A stretch of 64,000 bases of DNA, taken from contig CM040104.1 of the NCBI GenBank assembly GCA_022496805.1, positions 1,108,650-1,172,649 on the forward strand. Direction: 5' to 3'. Origin of the DNA: Pohlia nutans. Its lineage: Eukaryota; Streptophyta; Bryopsida; Bryales; Mniaceae. A program made the translations under genes and the position numbers. Positions 8,896-18,027 of the stretch are shown here, piece after piece; the stretch's first letter is position 1; the number at the start of each line of letters is the position of its first letter. A model generated the notes under the pieces. The model ran no database searches, was not told where the DNA came from, and saw nothing but the letters and a program-made list of their open reading frames with translations.

Positions 8896-9059
8896 TCCCG
8901 TGGGTCCGAAGTAGAGTGAGGGGGCTCTTGACTACCATCTACAATCTCCCACAACTCCTTCTCGGCCATCACTATCTCCATTTTAAACTTTCACAAGTGG
9001 CAATTTACCCCATAAAACTTGTCCACCACTTTGAGACCCTCACCCTCATATGATGCCAT
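8896..9059 (-). pseudogene. gag N-terminal fragment of B (stop inside)
   Basis: It is homologous to family-1 gag from the start codon (CAT at 9057-9059) to about residue 55. The codon for the Trp of the HLWKF core has become TGA, so the frame is dead. The homology stops at the same CCCGTGGGTC boundary as in the B' fragment at 268. Confidence 0.7.
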
Positions 9060-9127
9060 GATATATGTTTCTCAGCTCAAATCAACCCCAAACTCAAAAT
9101 GACACTTGTTTTTATGATTCTTGGTTG

Positions 9128-9445
9128 AATTGAGGTTTAGATTAGAATGCCAAAGCCTCACACAAACACTTGGAATGCATAGGAAAGAGATGATCTTTAC
9201 TCATGGGCTGCCCCTCTTATGTAGCACACCCAAGGGAGTCCCCTTGGCAAACCATATGGGACATCAGCCCATACTCCACTCCTAGTGCACTAGGATCAGC
9301 CCATATCACTTGGGAGACCCAATTCTCATTACTTCTAACTAGTATCACTTCTCTAGTTGCTAGTCTAGCTCATTCGCATCATCTACTCTAGCTAATGCGC
9401 ATGGCTAAGAGCAACTTCAGCCCACGCAATCATCCTACTTCAACA
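9128..9445 (-). repeat. 3' LTR of A
   Basis: It is 318 bp with the first base changed (A for T), or 315 bp if the left tip was deleted. It ends CTTCAACA at 9445, directly followed by the polypurine tract CTCCCACTTTGC of the minus strand. Confidence 0.9.
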
Positions 9446-12400
9446 CTCCCACTTTGCGAATAGCCAAAGCCTTTGAGCCCAAATGCCACCACTAGTCTTT
9501 GATGTCGATCTCTCGCAAGAGCCTTTGTCAGCACGTCCGCCACCATGTGCTCCGTTGGACAATACTTCAACTCTATCACCTTCATCTCTAACTTCTCTCG
9601 AATGAAGTGATATTGCACATCAATGTGCTTTGTACGTGAGTGATGCGTTGGATTCTTCGCCAATGACATACTCCCTTGGTTGTCACACATGATTGTTGTA
9701 GCCTCCTCTTGAGTGCATCTCACATCCGCCATTAGTTGCCTCAACCAAATGGCCTCCTTCGTACCGTGGCTCGTCGCCATGTACTCCGCCTCAACCGTTG
9801 ACGTGGCCGTGGTTTGTTGGCGCTTGCTATTCCATGAAACGGCCCCCGATCCAACTTTGAACATGTACCCCGTGGTGGATCTACGATCATTGGTATCACC
9901 CGCATAATCCGCATCACAATACCCACTCAACACAATGTTGTCACCTCCAAGACACAACCTCACATCACTTGTGCCTTTCAAGTACCGCATGATCCTCTTG
10001 ACCGCAACCCAATGACTTGAACCCGGTCTTGCCATGTGTTGACTCACAACGCTGATTGGATACGCAAGGTCCGGCCTTGTTGCAATCATAGCATACATTA
10101 ATGACCCTACAGCTTGCTTGTATGGCACATCCACCATAGATTGAGCCTCTAATGCATACTCCTCATCGGTGAGTTTCACGAGTTTGGAATTCACATCCAA
10201 TGGAGTGCCAACCGGTTTGCAATCCTCCATGCCAAAGCGTTTGAGAACATCCATAACATACTTGCTTTGATTCATTGTTATGGTGCGTGTTGCTCTATCT
10301 CGCACAAACTCAACTCCTAAACAAAAGTGCAACTCACCCAGATCACTCATCTCGTACTCGTTCTCAAGCATTGCCTTCAATGCCTTCAAAGAGCTCATAC
10401 AACTTGCAAGGATGATCAAATCATCCACATATATGATCACGATGACCACATGTTGCCCCTTTTGCATGAAATACAAGCTGTGATCAGCGATGCTCCTTGT
10501 GAACCCGATATGAACAAGAAACGTGTCAATCTTTTGATACCATGCGCGTGGAGATTGCTTCAACCCATACAATGACTTGTTCAACTTGCAAACAAGGTTC
10601 TCATTACCTCGTTGCACAAATCCTTCGGGTTGTACCATGTAGATGTCCTCGTCCAACTCGCCGTTCAAGAACGCCGTCTTCACATCCATTTGATGCATTT
10701 CCAAATCCATGGCAGCCCCGATGGCCAAAATGCATCGAATAGTGGTGAATTTCGCCACCGGTGCAAAGGTCTCATGAAAATCAACACCTTCGATTTGTGA
10801 AAAGCCCTTTGCCACCAATCTTGCCTTATAACGAACCACATCACCCGTTGCATCTCTCTTTGCACGAAATACCCACTTACAACCGATAGCGTTGCGATTC
10901 TTGGGGAGGGGAGTCAATTCCCAAGTGCCATTGTCCATCAACGATTTGTACTCCTCTTGCATGGCTTGCTCCCACTTGTTTGCATCATCACAACTCAACG
11001 CTTCACGAATCGTCAATGGAGCATCTAAAAGTGCAACGTTTGCATGCTCCTCCACACCTTGAGGGAGAATATGATTCTTCCACCACTCGCCAAGTGGTCT
11101 ACGATTTCTCTCTGGATAACGACGATCGCTCGAGGATGCATTGTCTTCAACCGCCGTTGCTTGTGCCTTTTTCTCGCCATTCTTCGTCTTCAAAGGTCGC
11201 TCCTCAACATGTTCCTCATCACCACCATCTTTGTCATCTTCGTCTTCATCAACAATATCAATAACGGGAGATTTGGAAGATTGGTCCACAATGGCCGGTT
11301 TATCGCCACTTCTCCCACTTGGACCATCGTCCAAATTGTCTTCAACCTTGGAATTCTCGCAAAATGTCACATCACGAGCTCGAATGATCTTCTTGGTCTC
11401 GAGCGACATGAGCCTGTACGCCTTGGTACCTTCACAATATCCAAGAAACACACATTTTGTTGCCTTGGCCTCAAGTTTGGTTCTTTGAGAATCGGGTACC
11501 TTTGCAAATGCGATGCATCCAAATGTGCGCATGTGCTCCACGCGGGGTGGCCTCCCACTCCACGCTTGCTCTGGTGTCATGTTTTGAACCGCACTGGTCG
11601 GGCATCGGTTGCGTGTGTACACCGCAGTCACCACCGCTTCCGCCCAAAGGTCCAAACCCAAATTTTGTGCATGCAACATACTCCTTGCCATTTCCACAAT
11701 TGTTCGATTTGCACGCTCTGCAACTCCGTTTTGTTGTGGTGTATATGGCGTTGTGGTTTGTCTAGCAATGCCTTCTTTCTTCAATAACTCTCCAAATTGG
11801 TTGGACATGAACTCGCCGCCATTATCCGATCGAAACACCTTGATCTTGTGCTCGGATTGCTTCTCAACCAACGCCTTGAACTCTTTGAACTTCTCAAAAC
11901 ACTCGCTCTTTGCTTTGATCGGATACAACCATATCTTCCTCGAAAAATCATCAATGAACGTCACAAAATACTTGCAACCCCCCATAGACGTGGTCTTCAT
12001 TGGACCACACACGTCGGAATGCACAATCTCAAGAACCTTGGTTGCACGAGTTGCCCCATCAACTGGAAACGGTGAGCGTTGTTGCTTGCCTTCAATACAA
12101 CCCTCACATGTGAATGAACTAGGTGCGACGTGTGATTGTGCAAGATCCATGCCACTTACCATTCCACGCAGTGCTTTCACACTCTTGACATTCAAATGCC
12201 CGAGACGACGATGCCACAACGCCAACTGGTCTTCGTTTGAACTCGATTGCACCAACGTTGCGGATTCCGCCCCGTGCATCTTGGAAAACTTGATTTGGTA
12301 CAAGCCGTTGACTTCGTGTATAATGGCCACCTCCTCACGACTTGGAGACAACACAAAACACCCTTGGTCGCTAAATTCCACTCGCAAATGCTTCATCACC

Positions 12401-13503
12401 AAATGTCGCACCGATAAAAGATTTGCCTTCAACTTGGGAACGTGGAGGACATCATGGATGGTAATTGTCTTCACACGACCCTTCACCTCGGTGTCTACGA
12501 CGATGGATCCTTTACCCACGGCTTGAAGAACCGTATCATCACCCAAAATGACATTCTTTGGAGATATGACGTGATATGATTGGAAACAAGTCCTAATGGG
12601 CGCCATGTGACTCGAGGCTCCCGAGTCAACAATCCAATCGATCACACTACCATTGCATGACACGTCACTTGCCATCATTGCATACTCGTCCCCGTCATCA
12701 CTACAAGAAGAGACGCTAGTCATAAATGCGTACTCATCACCTGCATCGTTGACCTTTGTATTGTTGGCACTTTCCTCTCTCTTGCGTTTGTAGCAAAATT
12801 TTGCCAAGTGGCCCTTCTTACCGCAATAGTAGCATACCTTGTCTGTAGAGCTCCCACTGGCACCGCTCTTGGATTGCTTCGCCATAAGCGCCGCGCTATC
12901 GCCACGAGTCTCGTTCTCTTTGCGCCGCGAGAGTTCATGCAACAACCGTGATGTCACATAATCAAGAGTGAGCTCGCTAATGGGCCTACTCTCCATAGCA
13001 ACGATAAGATACTCGTACGACGGCGGCAAACTCTCGAGGAGCGTCATAACGATATCACCGTCGGTAATGTTGACGTCTGCGCCGTTGAGCTGATCCGCAA
13101 GAGCCTTGACTTTGTTGATGTGCGCCAACATGTCGTCGTTTTCTTCCATCTTGATGGTGAAAAACTTGCGCCTCAAAAACAAGATATTGACCAAGCTCTT
13201 TGCCTCATGAATATTGCAAAGCTTGGCCCATGCCTCGGCGGGAGTCTTGCACGACCGAATATGAGAAAGCTGGGAATCAGAAAGATTAAGAGCCAAAATC
13301 GCAAAGGCCTTTTTCTCTCGCCGAGTGTACGCAGTTCGTACCCTAGCCTCGGCGTCGGACGAAGGCGGTTCCTCACTACCCTCAACTATCTCCCACAATT
13401 CTTTTTCGGCCATGACCATTTCCATCTTGAATTTCCACAAGTGGAAGTTGACGCCATCGAACTTGTCTACAACCTTAGCACCTTCACCCTCAAATGTAGC
13501 CAT
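9430..13503 (-). CDS. Copia gag-pol polyprotein, element A (intact, 1357 aa)
   Basis: A single ORF encodes the structural protein and all enzymes for reverse transcription and integration. By residue: gag 10-200; CCHC zinc knuckle C224-C227-H232-C237 (CX2CX4HX4C); aspartic protease DSGAS at 293-297; integrase zinc site H431/H436/C466/C469 and catalytic D497-D560-E596, with GKQQRSPFP and TPQQNGVAER; an acidic linker near 750-765; reverse transcriptase from about 830 with D940 and YVDD (D1027, D1028); RNase H with D1197, E1238, D1274; and a C-terminal [14 protein letters not shown] box. Integrase before RT defines the Copia order. I use the ATG at 13501-13503; the frame is open nine codons further upstream but without another ATG. 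The stop lies inside the 3' LTR. No inactivating change was seen. Confidence 0.93.
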   Translation of the reverse strand: MATFEGEGAKVVDKFDGVNFHLWKFKMEMVMAEKELWEIVEGSEEPPSSDAEARVRTAYTRREKKAFAILALNLSDSQLSHIRSCKTPAEAWAKLCNIHEAKSLVNILFLRRKFFTIKMEENDDMLAHINKVKALADQLNGADVNITDGDIVMTLLESLPPSYEYLIVAMESRPISELTLDYVTSRLLHELSRRKENETRGDSAALMAKQSKSGASGSSTDKVCYYCGKKGHLAKFCYKRKREESANNTKVNDAGDEYAFMTSVSSCSDDGDEYAMMASDVSCNGSVIDWIVDSGASSHMAPIRTCFQSYHVISPKNVILGDDTVLQAVGKGSIVVDTEVKGRVKTITIHDVLHVPKLKANLLSVRHLVMKHLRVEFSDQGCFVLSPSREEVAIIHEVNGLYQIKFSKMHGAESATLVQSSSNEDQLALWHRRLGHLNVKSVKALRGMVSGMDLAQSHVAPSSFTCEGCIEGKQQRSPFPVDGATRATKVLEIVHSDVCGPMKTTSMGGCKYFVTFIDDFSRKIWLYPIKAKSECFEKFKEFKALVEKQSEHKIKVFRSDNGGEFMSNQFGELLKKEGIARQTTTPYTPQQNGVAERANRTIVEMARSMLHAQNLGLDLWAEAVVTAVYTRNRCPTSAVQNMTPEQAWSGRPPRVEHMRTFGCIAFAKVPDSQRTKLEAKATKCVFLGYCEGTKAYRLMSLETKKIIRARDVTFCENSKVEDNLDDGPSGRSGDKPAIVDQSSKSPVIDIVDEDEDDKDGGDEEHVEERPLKTKNGEKKAQATAVEDNASSSDRRYPERNRRPLGEWWKNHILPQGVEEHANVALLDAPLTIREALSCDDANKWEQAMQEEYKSLMDNGTWELTPLPKNRNAIGCKWVFRAKRDATGDVVRYKARLVAKGFSQIEGVDFHETFAPVAKFTTIRCILAIGAAMDLEMHQMDVKTAFLNGELDEDIYMVQPEGFVQRGNENLVCKLNKSLYGLKQSPRAWYQKIDTFLVHIGFTRSIADHSLYFMQKGQHVVIVIIYVDDLIILASCMSSLKALKAMLENEYEMSDLGELHFCLGVEFVRDRATRTITMNQSKYVMDVLKRFGMEDCKPVGTPLDVNSKLVKLTDEEYALEAQSMVDVPYKQAVGSLMYAMIATRPDLAYPISVVSQHMARPGSSHWVAVKRIMRYLKGTSDVRLCLGGDNIVLSGYCDADYAGDTNDRRSTTGYMFKVGSGAVSWNSKRQQTTATSTVEAEYMATSHGTKEAIWLRQLMADVRCTQEEATTIMCDNQGSMSLAKNPTHHSRTKHIDVQYHFIREKLEMKVIELKYCPTEHMVADVLTKALARDRHQRLVVAFGLKGFGYSQSGSVEVG

Positions 13504-14475
13504 ATCCTTGATTGAAGGACGTACGCTCACAAAATTCAGCCCCTAGAAAGCTAAGAAAAATTGTTTTTATGATTTTTGACAATTTTGTGATTTGTGAGGC
13601 AAATTGCACACGTACGTGCTTCTAATGCCTCCAAACTAATTTCAAACACTAAATCAGCACCTTTGTGCTACACATCAACCTCACAACACTCAATCGTGAT
13701 GGTTCTTAGTGAATTTGCACAAGATCATACCACAACACCCTAACTAGGAGAATTGCGCACTCGTTGGCTCAAATCCACTCAAATCAGCACCCTTGTGCTT
13801 CACAACACGTAATGCACCCTATGGACACCCTTGTGCCTTCCAAGGACTCTAAATCAATGCAAATTCAGCCCCTTCAAGTCCTAATTGCATTGAAATTCAT
13901 CAAATCAGCCCCGTTGTGCATTCACTAACCCAAACTCTAATTTTGAGCACTCCAAGGGCATAACTCACATTCCAAACCCTTGTGCAAGAATTGCAATACC
14001 AAAATCAGATTGTAGACTCACCCTAAGAGCCTCAAAGCATAAAAGTGCCTTGCAACAACACAAGTGCACAAATTGAGCACAAATTGAGCCAATAAGCTCC
14101 AATGAGCTACAATAAGCTCCAATAAGCTCCAATAAGCTCCAATATACTCCAACAAGCACCAATAAGCTCCAAAGCTCCAATTCAGCCCTTGTAGACGTGT
14201 ATAAACTCCAAAGGTGCTCCAAAGTGCTCCAAAAGCTCCAAATCAACAAATGATAGCTCCAAAGTGCGAATTCAGCCCTCCAACATGTAGATCAAAGGTA
14301 GGAAGATTGTAATACCTCCCAATTTCGAAATCAGCCCACCAAAGCTCGAATTCAGCCCTCCAAAGTTCCAAATCAGCGCTCCAATACTCCAAAATCAGCG
14401 CTCCAACGCACGACCTCCACACAATGAGCAATCTAATCTTTGACTCACGCAAAACACATGAGTGGGCCCATAACC
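13504..14475 (-). other. Leader of A (untranslated, repeat-rich)
   Basis: The 972-nt region between primer site and ATG has no long ATG-started frame. It contains five 10-bp units of the GAGCTTATTG type near 14098-14150 and about ten GGGCTGATTT-like motifs, the last directly before the coding frame. Confidence 0.75.
14462..14475 (-). other. Primer-binding site of A
   Basis: The minus strand reads GGTTATGGGCCCAC, adjoining the LTR without a gap. Confidence 0.85.
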
Positions 14476-14793
14476 TATTGAGGTTTAGATTAGAATGCCA
14501 AAGCCTCACACAAACACTTGGAATGCATAGGAAAGAGATGATCTTTACTCATGGGCTGCCCCTCTTATGTAGCACACCCAAGGGAGTCCCCTTGGCAAAC
14601 CATATGGGACATCAGCCCATACTCCACTCCTAGTGCACTAGGATCAGCCCATATCACTTGGGAGACCCAATTCTCATTACTTCTAACTAGTATCACTTCT
14701 CTAGTTGCTAGTCTAGCTCATTCGCATCATCTACTCTAGCTAATGCGCATGGCTAAGAGCAACTTCAGCCCACGCAATCATCCTACTTCAACA
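14476..14793 (-). repeat. 5' LTR of A
   Basis: 318 bp, starting TATTGAGG and ending CTTCAACA on the plus strand. It is identical to the 3' LTR except for the terminal T. Confidence 0.92.
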
Positions 14794-15513
14794 AATGCAG
14801 CACCTTAATGCCTCTTCTACAACCACAAACATTAAATGAGCACCTTTGTGCTCCACACACACCTTCCAACACTCAAATGCAAAGGTTCCTCACTCAAATT
14901 GCAAAGATGTTCACCAAAACACCTCAAATCACTCTATTGAGCTCTCAACTACTCCAATTGACTCAAAACAACACCTTAGTGTTCCCAGTCACCAAATGCA
15001 CGTAATTGACACTTAGGTGTCACTCAATAGCACTAAATCAATGCTCATGGACACAAACAAGCCCCTCGAAACCCGATTTGCATTGAAATTGCCAAAACCG
15101 CACCTTTGTACTCCCAAGTGCATGAACTAGCCCCAAATGAAATTTTGAGCACTCCAAGGGCATGAAATACTTGCAACACCTTTATGCAAGTGCCCAATCA
15201 CTCAAATAAGATCATAGACCCTCCCCTTAGATCCTCAACACCTCACACATCACTTGCATTATTACAAGTGCATCAAATTGAACGAAACAATGTTCCATTT
15301 ACAAAGGGAGCTTGGAATTAAGAAAATAGAGCTCCAAAGGAAGAGATTAACCAAGAGGTGTGCTCCAATGTGTAACCTCAGCCCGTGCGCACCTCCAAAA
15401 TGCTCAAAAACTGCCCACTAAAGCTCCAAATCGGCCCCTTTCGCAACGACCTCCAACAAAATGCTTCAATGCAATCCAATACTCATGCAACACATATGAG
15501 TGGGCCCATAACC
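14794..15513 (-). other. Leader of B, right part
   Basis: It resumes B after A. The sequence is about as diverged from family 1 as that of B', with which it shares the AAATG-AGCACCTTTGTGCTCC segment and the TTGCAACACC/TATGCAAGTGCCCAATCACTC block. It contains no gene. Confidence 0.65.
15500..15513 (-). other. Primer-binding site of B
   Basis: The minus strand reads GGTTATGGGCCCAC after the LTR, exactly as in family 1. Confidence 0.8.
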
Positions 15514-15686
15514 TATTGAAGGTAATAAATAGAATATTGCACAAGGCACATACACAAACATAAGGGATGCATAGAAGAGATGATTTTTACTCAAGAGCTT
15601 CCCTCTTTAAGAGGTGTACACTAGGAGGTGTGCATAACAACCCATATGAAATATCCCACCACTAGAAGCCTCTACGATCAGCCCAT
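15514..15686 (-). repeat. Family-2 LTR of B, inner part only
   Basis: It starts TATTGAAGGTAATAAAT and matches the B' LTR through CTAGGAGGTGTGCATAAC and GATCAGCCCAT. It is broken at 15686 by element C. The outer part is absent from the window. Confidence 0.7.
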
Positions 15687-16004
15687 TATTGAAGGTTAGA
15701 TTAGAATGCCAAAGCCTCACACAAACACTTGGAATGCATAGGAAAGAGATGATCTTTACTCACGGGCTGCCCCTCTTAAGTAGCACACCCAAGGGAGTCC
15801 CCTTGGCAAACCATATGGGACATCAGCCCATACTCCACTCCTAGTACACTAGGATCAGCCCATATCACTTGGGAGACCCAATTCTCATTACTTCTAACTA
15901 GTACCACTTCTCTAGTTGCAACTCTAGCTCATTCGCATCATCTACTCTAGCTAATGCGCATGGCTATGAGCAACATCAGTCCACGCAATCATCCTACTTC
16001 AACA
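15687..16004 (-). repeat. 3' LTR of C
   Basis: 318 bp, TATTGAAGG to CTTCAACA. Variants include CAACATCAGTCCACG near the outer end. Confidence 0.9.
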
Positions 16005-17380
16005 CTCCCACTTTGCGAATAGCCAAAGCCTTCGAGCCCAAATGCCACCACTAGTCTTTGATGTCGATCTCTCGCAAGAGCCTTTGTCAGCACGTCCGCC
16101 ACCATGTGCTCCGTTGGACAATACTTCAACTCTATCACCTTCATCTCTAACTTCTCTCGAATGAAGTGATATTGCACATCAATGTGCTTTGTACGTGAGT
16201 GATGCGTTGGATTCTTCGCCAATGACATACTCCCTTGGTTGTCACACATGATTGTTGTAGCCTCCTCTTGAGTGCATCTCACATCCGCCATTAGTTGCGT
16301 CAACCAAATGGCCTCCTTCGTACCGTGGCTCGTCGCCATGTACTCCGCCTCAACCGTTGACGTGGCCGTGGTTTGTTGGCGCTTGCTATTCCATGAAACC
16401 ACCCCCGATCCAACTTTGAACATGTACCCCATGGTCGATCTACGATCATTGGTATCACCCGCATAATCCGCATCACAATACCCACTCAACACAATGTTGT
16501 CACCTCCAAGACACAACCTCATATCACTTGTGCCTTTCAAGTACCGCATGATCCTCTTGACCGCAACCCAATGACTTGAACCCGGTCTTGCCATGTGTTG
16601 ACTCACAACGCCGATTGGATACGCAAGGTCCGGCCTTGTTGCAATCATAGCATACATCAATGACCCTACAGCTTGCTTGTACGGCACATCCACCATAGAT
16701 TGAGCCTCTAATGCATACTCCTCATCGGTGAGTTTCACGAGTTTGGAATTCACATCCAATGGAGTGCCAACCGGCTTGCAATCCTCCATGCCAAAGCGTT
16801 TGAGCACATCCATAACATACTTGCTTTGATTCATTGTTATGGTGCGTGTTGCTCTATCTCGCACAAACTCAACTCCTAGACAAAAGTGCAACTCACCGAG
16901 ATCACTCATCTCGTACTCGTTCTCAAGCATTGCCTTCAATGCCTTCAAAGAGCTCATACAACTTGCAAGGATGATCAAATCATCCATATATATGATCACG
17001 ATGACCACATGTTGCCCCTTTTGCATGAAATACAAGCTGTGATCAGCGATGCTCCTTGTGAACCCGATATGAACAAGAAAGGTGTCAATCTTTTGATACC
17101 ATGCGCGTGGAGATTGCTTCAACCCATACAATGACTTGTTCAACTTGCAAACAAGGTTCTCATTACCTCGTTGCACAAATCCTTCGGGTTGTACCATGTA
17201 GATGTCCTCGTCCAACTCGCCGTTCAAGAACGCCGTCTTCACATCCATTTGATGCATTTCCAAATCCATGGCAGCCCCGATGACCAACATGCATCGAATA
17301 GTGGTGAATTTCGCCACCGGTGCAAAGGTCTCATGAAAATCAACACCTTCGATTTGTGAAAAGCCCTTTGCCCCCAATCT
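15989..17380 (-). pseudogene. Copia pol fragment of C (RT and RNase H), with YMDD
   Basis: About 463 codons remain, starting within the RT near the AKGFSQIEG motif and running to the normal stop. The RT catalytic motif is YMDD rather than the YVDD of all other copies read here. RNase H residues are conserved, and R-to-T occurs in the IWLTQLM segment, a change shared only with fragment M. Gag, protease and integrase are missing through insertion of D at 17381. Confidence 0.88.
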
Positions 17381-17638
17381 TATTGAGGTAATTGATGCAA
17401 CGTAGTATTGCTAGAAGCCAAAGACGTACGGGTGCTAAATAATGGTGTGTGGGAGGAGGGGTTAGGCATGGGCTGATCTCTAGAGTGTCCTTGTGATGAG
17501 TTATCCCATATGGTTTGTCCATGGTGACCTCCTAGTGTACACTACTTAAGGTGGAAGGCCTTTGAGTAAAGATTATCTCTTTCTACGCATTCCTTGTGTT
17601 TGTGTGTGTGCCTTGTGCAATCTTCTCTACCTTCAATA
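17381..17638 (+). repeat. Family-2 LTR, 5' LTR of D
   Basis: It starts TATTGAGGTAATTGATG, ends CTACCTTCAATA, and aligns end to end with the reversed B' LTR (AGAAGCCAAAG, GGCTGATCT, CTCCTAGTGTACAC, TGTGCCTTGTGCAAT). It is the least decayed family-2 LTR here. Confidence 0.8.
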
Positions 17639-17652
17639 GGTTATGGGCCCAC
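17639..17652 (+). other. Primer-binding site of D
   Basis: GGTTATGGGCCCAC lies directly after the LTR. Confidence 0.8.
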
Positions 17653-17695
17653 TCATGTGTGTTTCATGAGTATTAGATTGCATTTGTGCAAGTAT

Positions 17696-18013
17696 TGTTG
17701 AAGTAGGATGATTGCGTGGGCTGAAGTTGCTCTTAGCCATGCGCATTAGCTAGAGTAGATGATGCGAATGAGCTAGACTTGCAACTAGAGAAGTGATACT
17801 AGTTAGAAGTAATGAGAATTGGGTCTCCCAAGTGATATGGGCTGATCCTAGTGTACTAGGAGTGGAGTATGGGCTGATGTCCCATATGGTTTGCCAAGGG
17901 GACTCCCTTGGGTGTGTTACTTAAGAGGGGCAGCCCATGAGTAAAGATTATCTCTTTCCTATGCATTCCAAGTGTTTGTGTGAGGCTTTGGCATTCTAAT
18001 CTAACCTTCAATA
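17696..18013 (+). repeat. 5' LTR of E
   Basis: 318 bp, TGTTGAAG to CTTCAATA. It contains three consecutive stem-loops: 17847-17860 (CCTAGT/ACTAGG), 17868-17886 (TATGGG/CCCATA) and 17894-17911 (CCAAGGG/CCCTTGG). Confidence 0.92.
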
Positions 18014-18027
18014 GGTTATGGGCCCAC
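18014..18027 (+). other. Primer-binding site of E
   Basis: GGTTATGGGCCCAC follows the LTR end at 18013 with no spacer. Confidence 0.85.

Larger units (their letters stand above)
9128..14793 (-). mobile_element. Family-1 Copia element A, full length (about 5.67 kb)
   Basis: It consists of 3' LTR (left), gag-pol ORF, 972-nt leader, primer site and 5' LTR (right). The two LTRs differ only at the outermost base, so insertion was recent. It is inserted in the leader of B. The right flank AATGC and the left flank GGTTGA are explained if the left junction lost about 5 bp (one copy of the duplication plus the LTR tip). A carries private LTR variants (TATTGAGGTTTAG, CTTATGTAG, CTAAGAGC) not seen in the other copies. 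Confidence 0.9.
8896..15686 (-). mobile_element. Family-2 Copia relic B, split by element A and cut by element C
   Basis: The left part (8896-9127) is a gag fragment and leader start. The right part (14794-15686) is the rest of the leader, the primer site and the inner half of the 5' LTR. The two parts join cleanly at GGTTGAA/TGCAGCACC when A is removed. The LTR is interrupted at 15686 by C. The hAT-like element abuts or interrupts its left edge. Its 3' portion is not in this window. Confidence 0.7.
15687..17380 (-). mobile_element. Family-1 Copia element C, 3' part
   Basis: It consists of the 3' LTR and the pol region from mid-RT to the stop. It is inserted in the LTR of B after CCCAT. The 5' part is missing because family-2 element D begins exactly at 17381. 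The remainder of C should lie beyond D but is not present in this window. Confidence 0.85.
17381..17695 (+). mobile_element. Family-2 Copia element D, 5' end only
   Basis: It consists of a 258-bp LTR, primer site and about 43 nt of leader, then an abrupt switch at 17696 to the LTR of E. It is inserted in C after AATCT. Nothing of its gag, pol or 3' LTR is in the window. Confidence 0.7.

Noticed and set aside
11609..12526. A 305-codon antisense frame over the integrase region, recurring in every copy, and a 247-codon antisense frame over the linker
   Set aside because: They recur because the copies are nearly identical. They begin with non-ATG codons, contain no recognisable domain, and their variation follows the sense-strand protein.
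17639..17652. A tRNA gene suggested by GGGCCCATAACC
   Set aside because: Only the anticodon-arm segment matches; no acceptor, D or T arm is present, and it always abuts an LTR. It is a primer-binding site.
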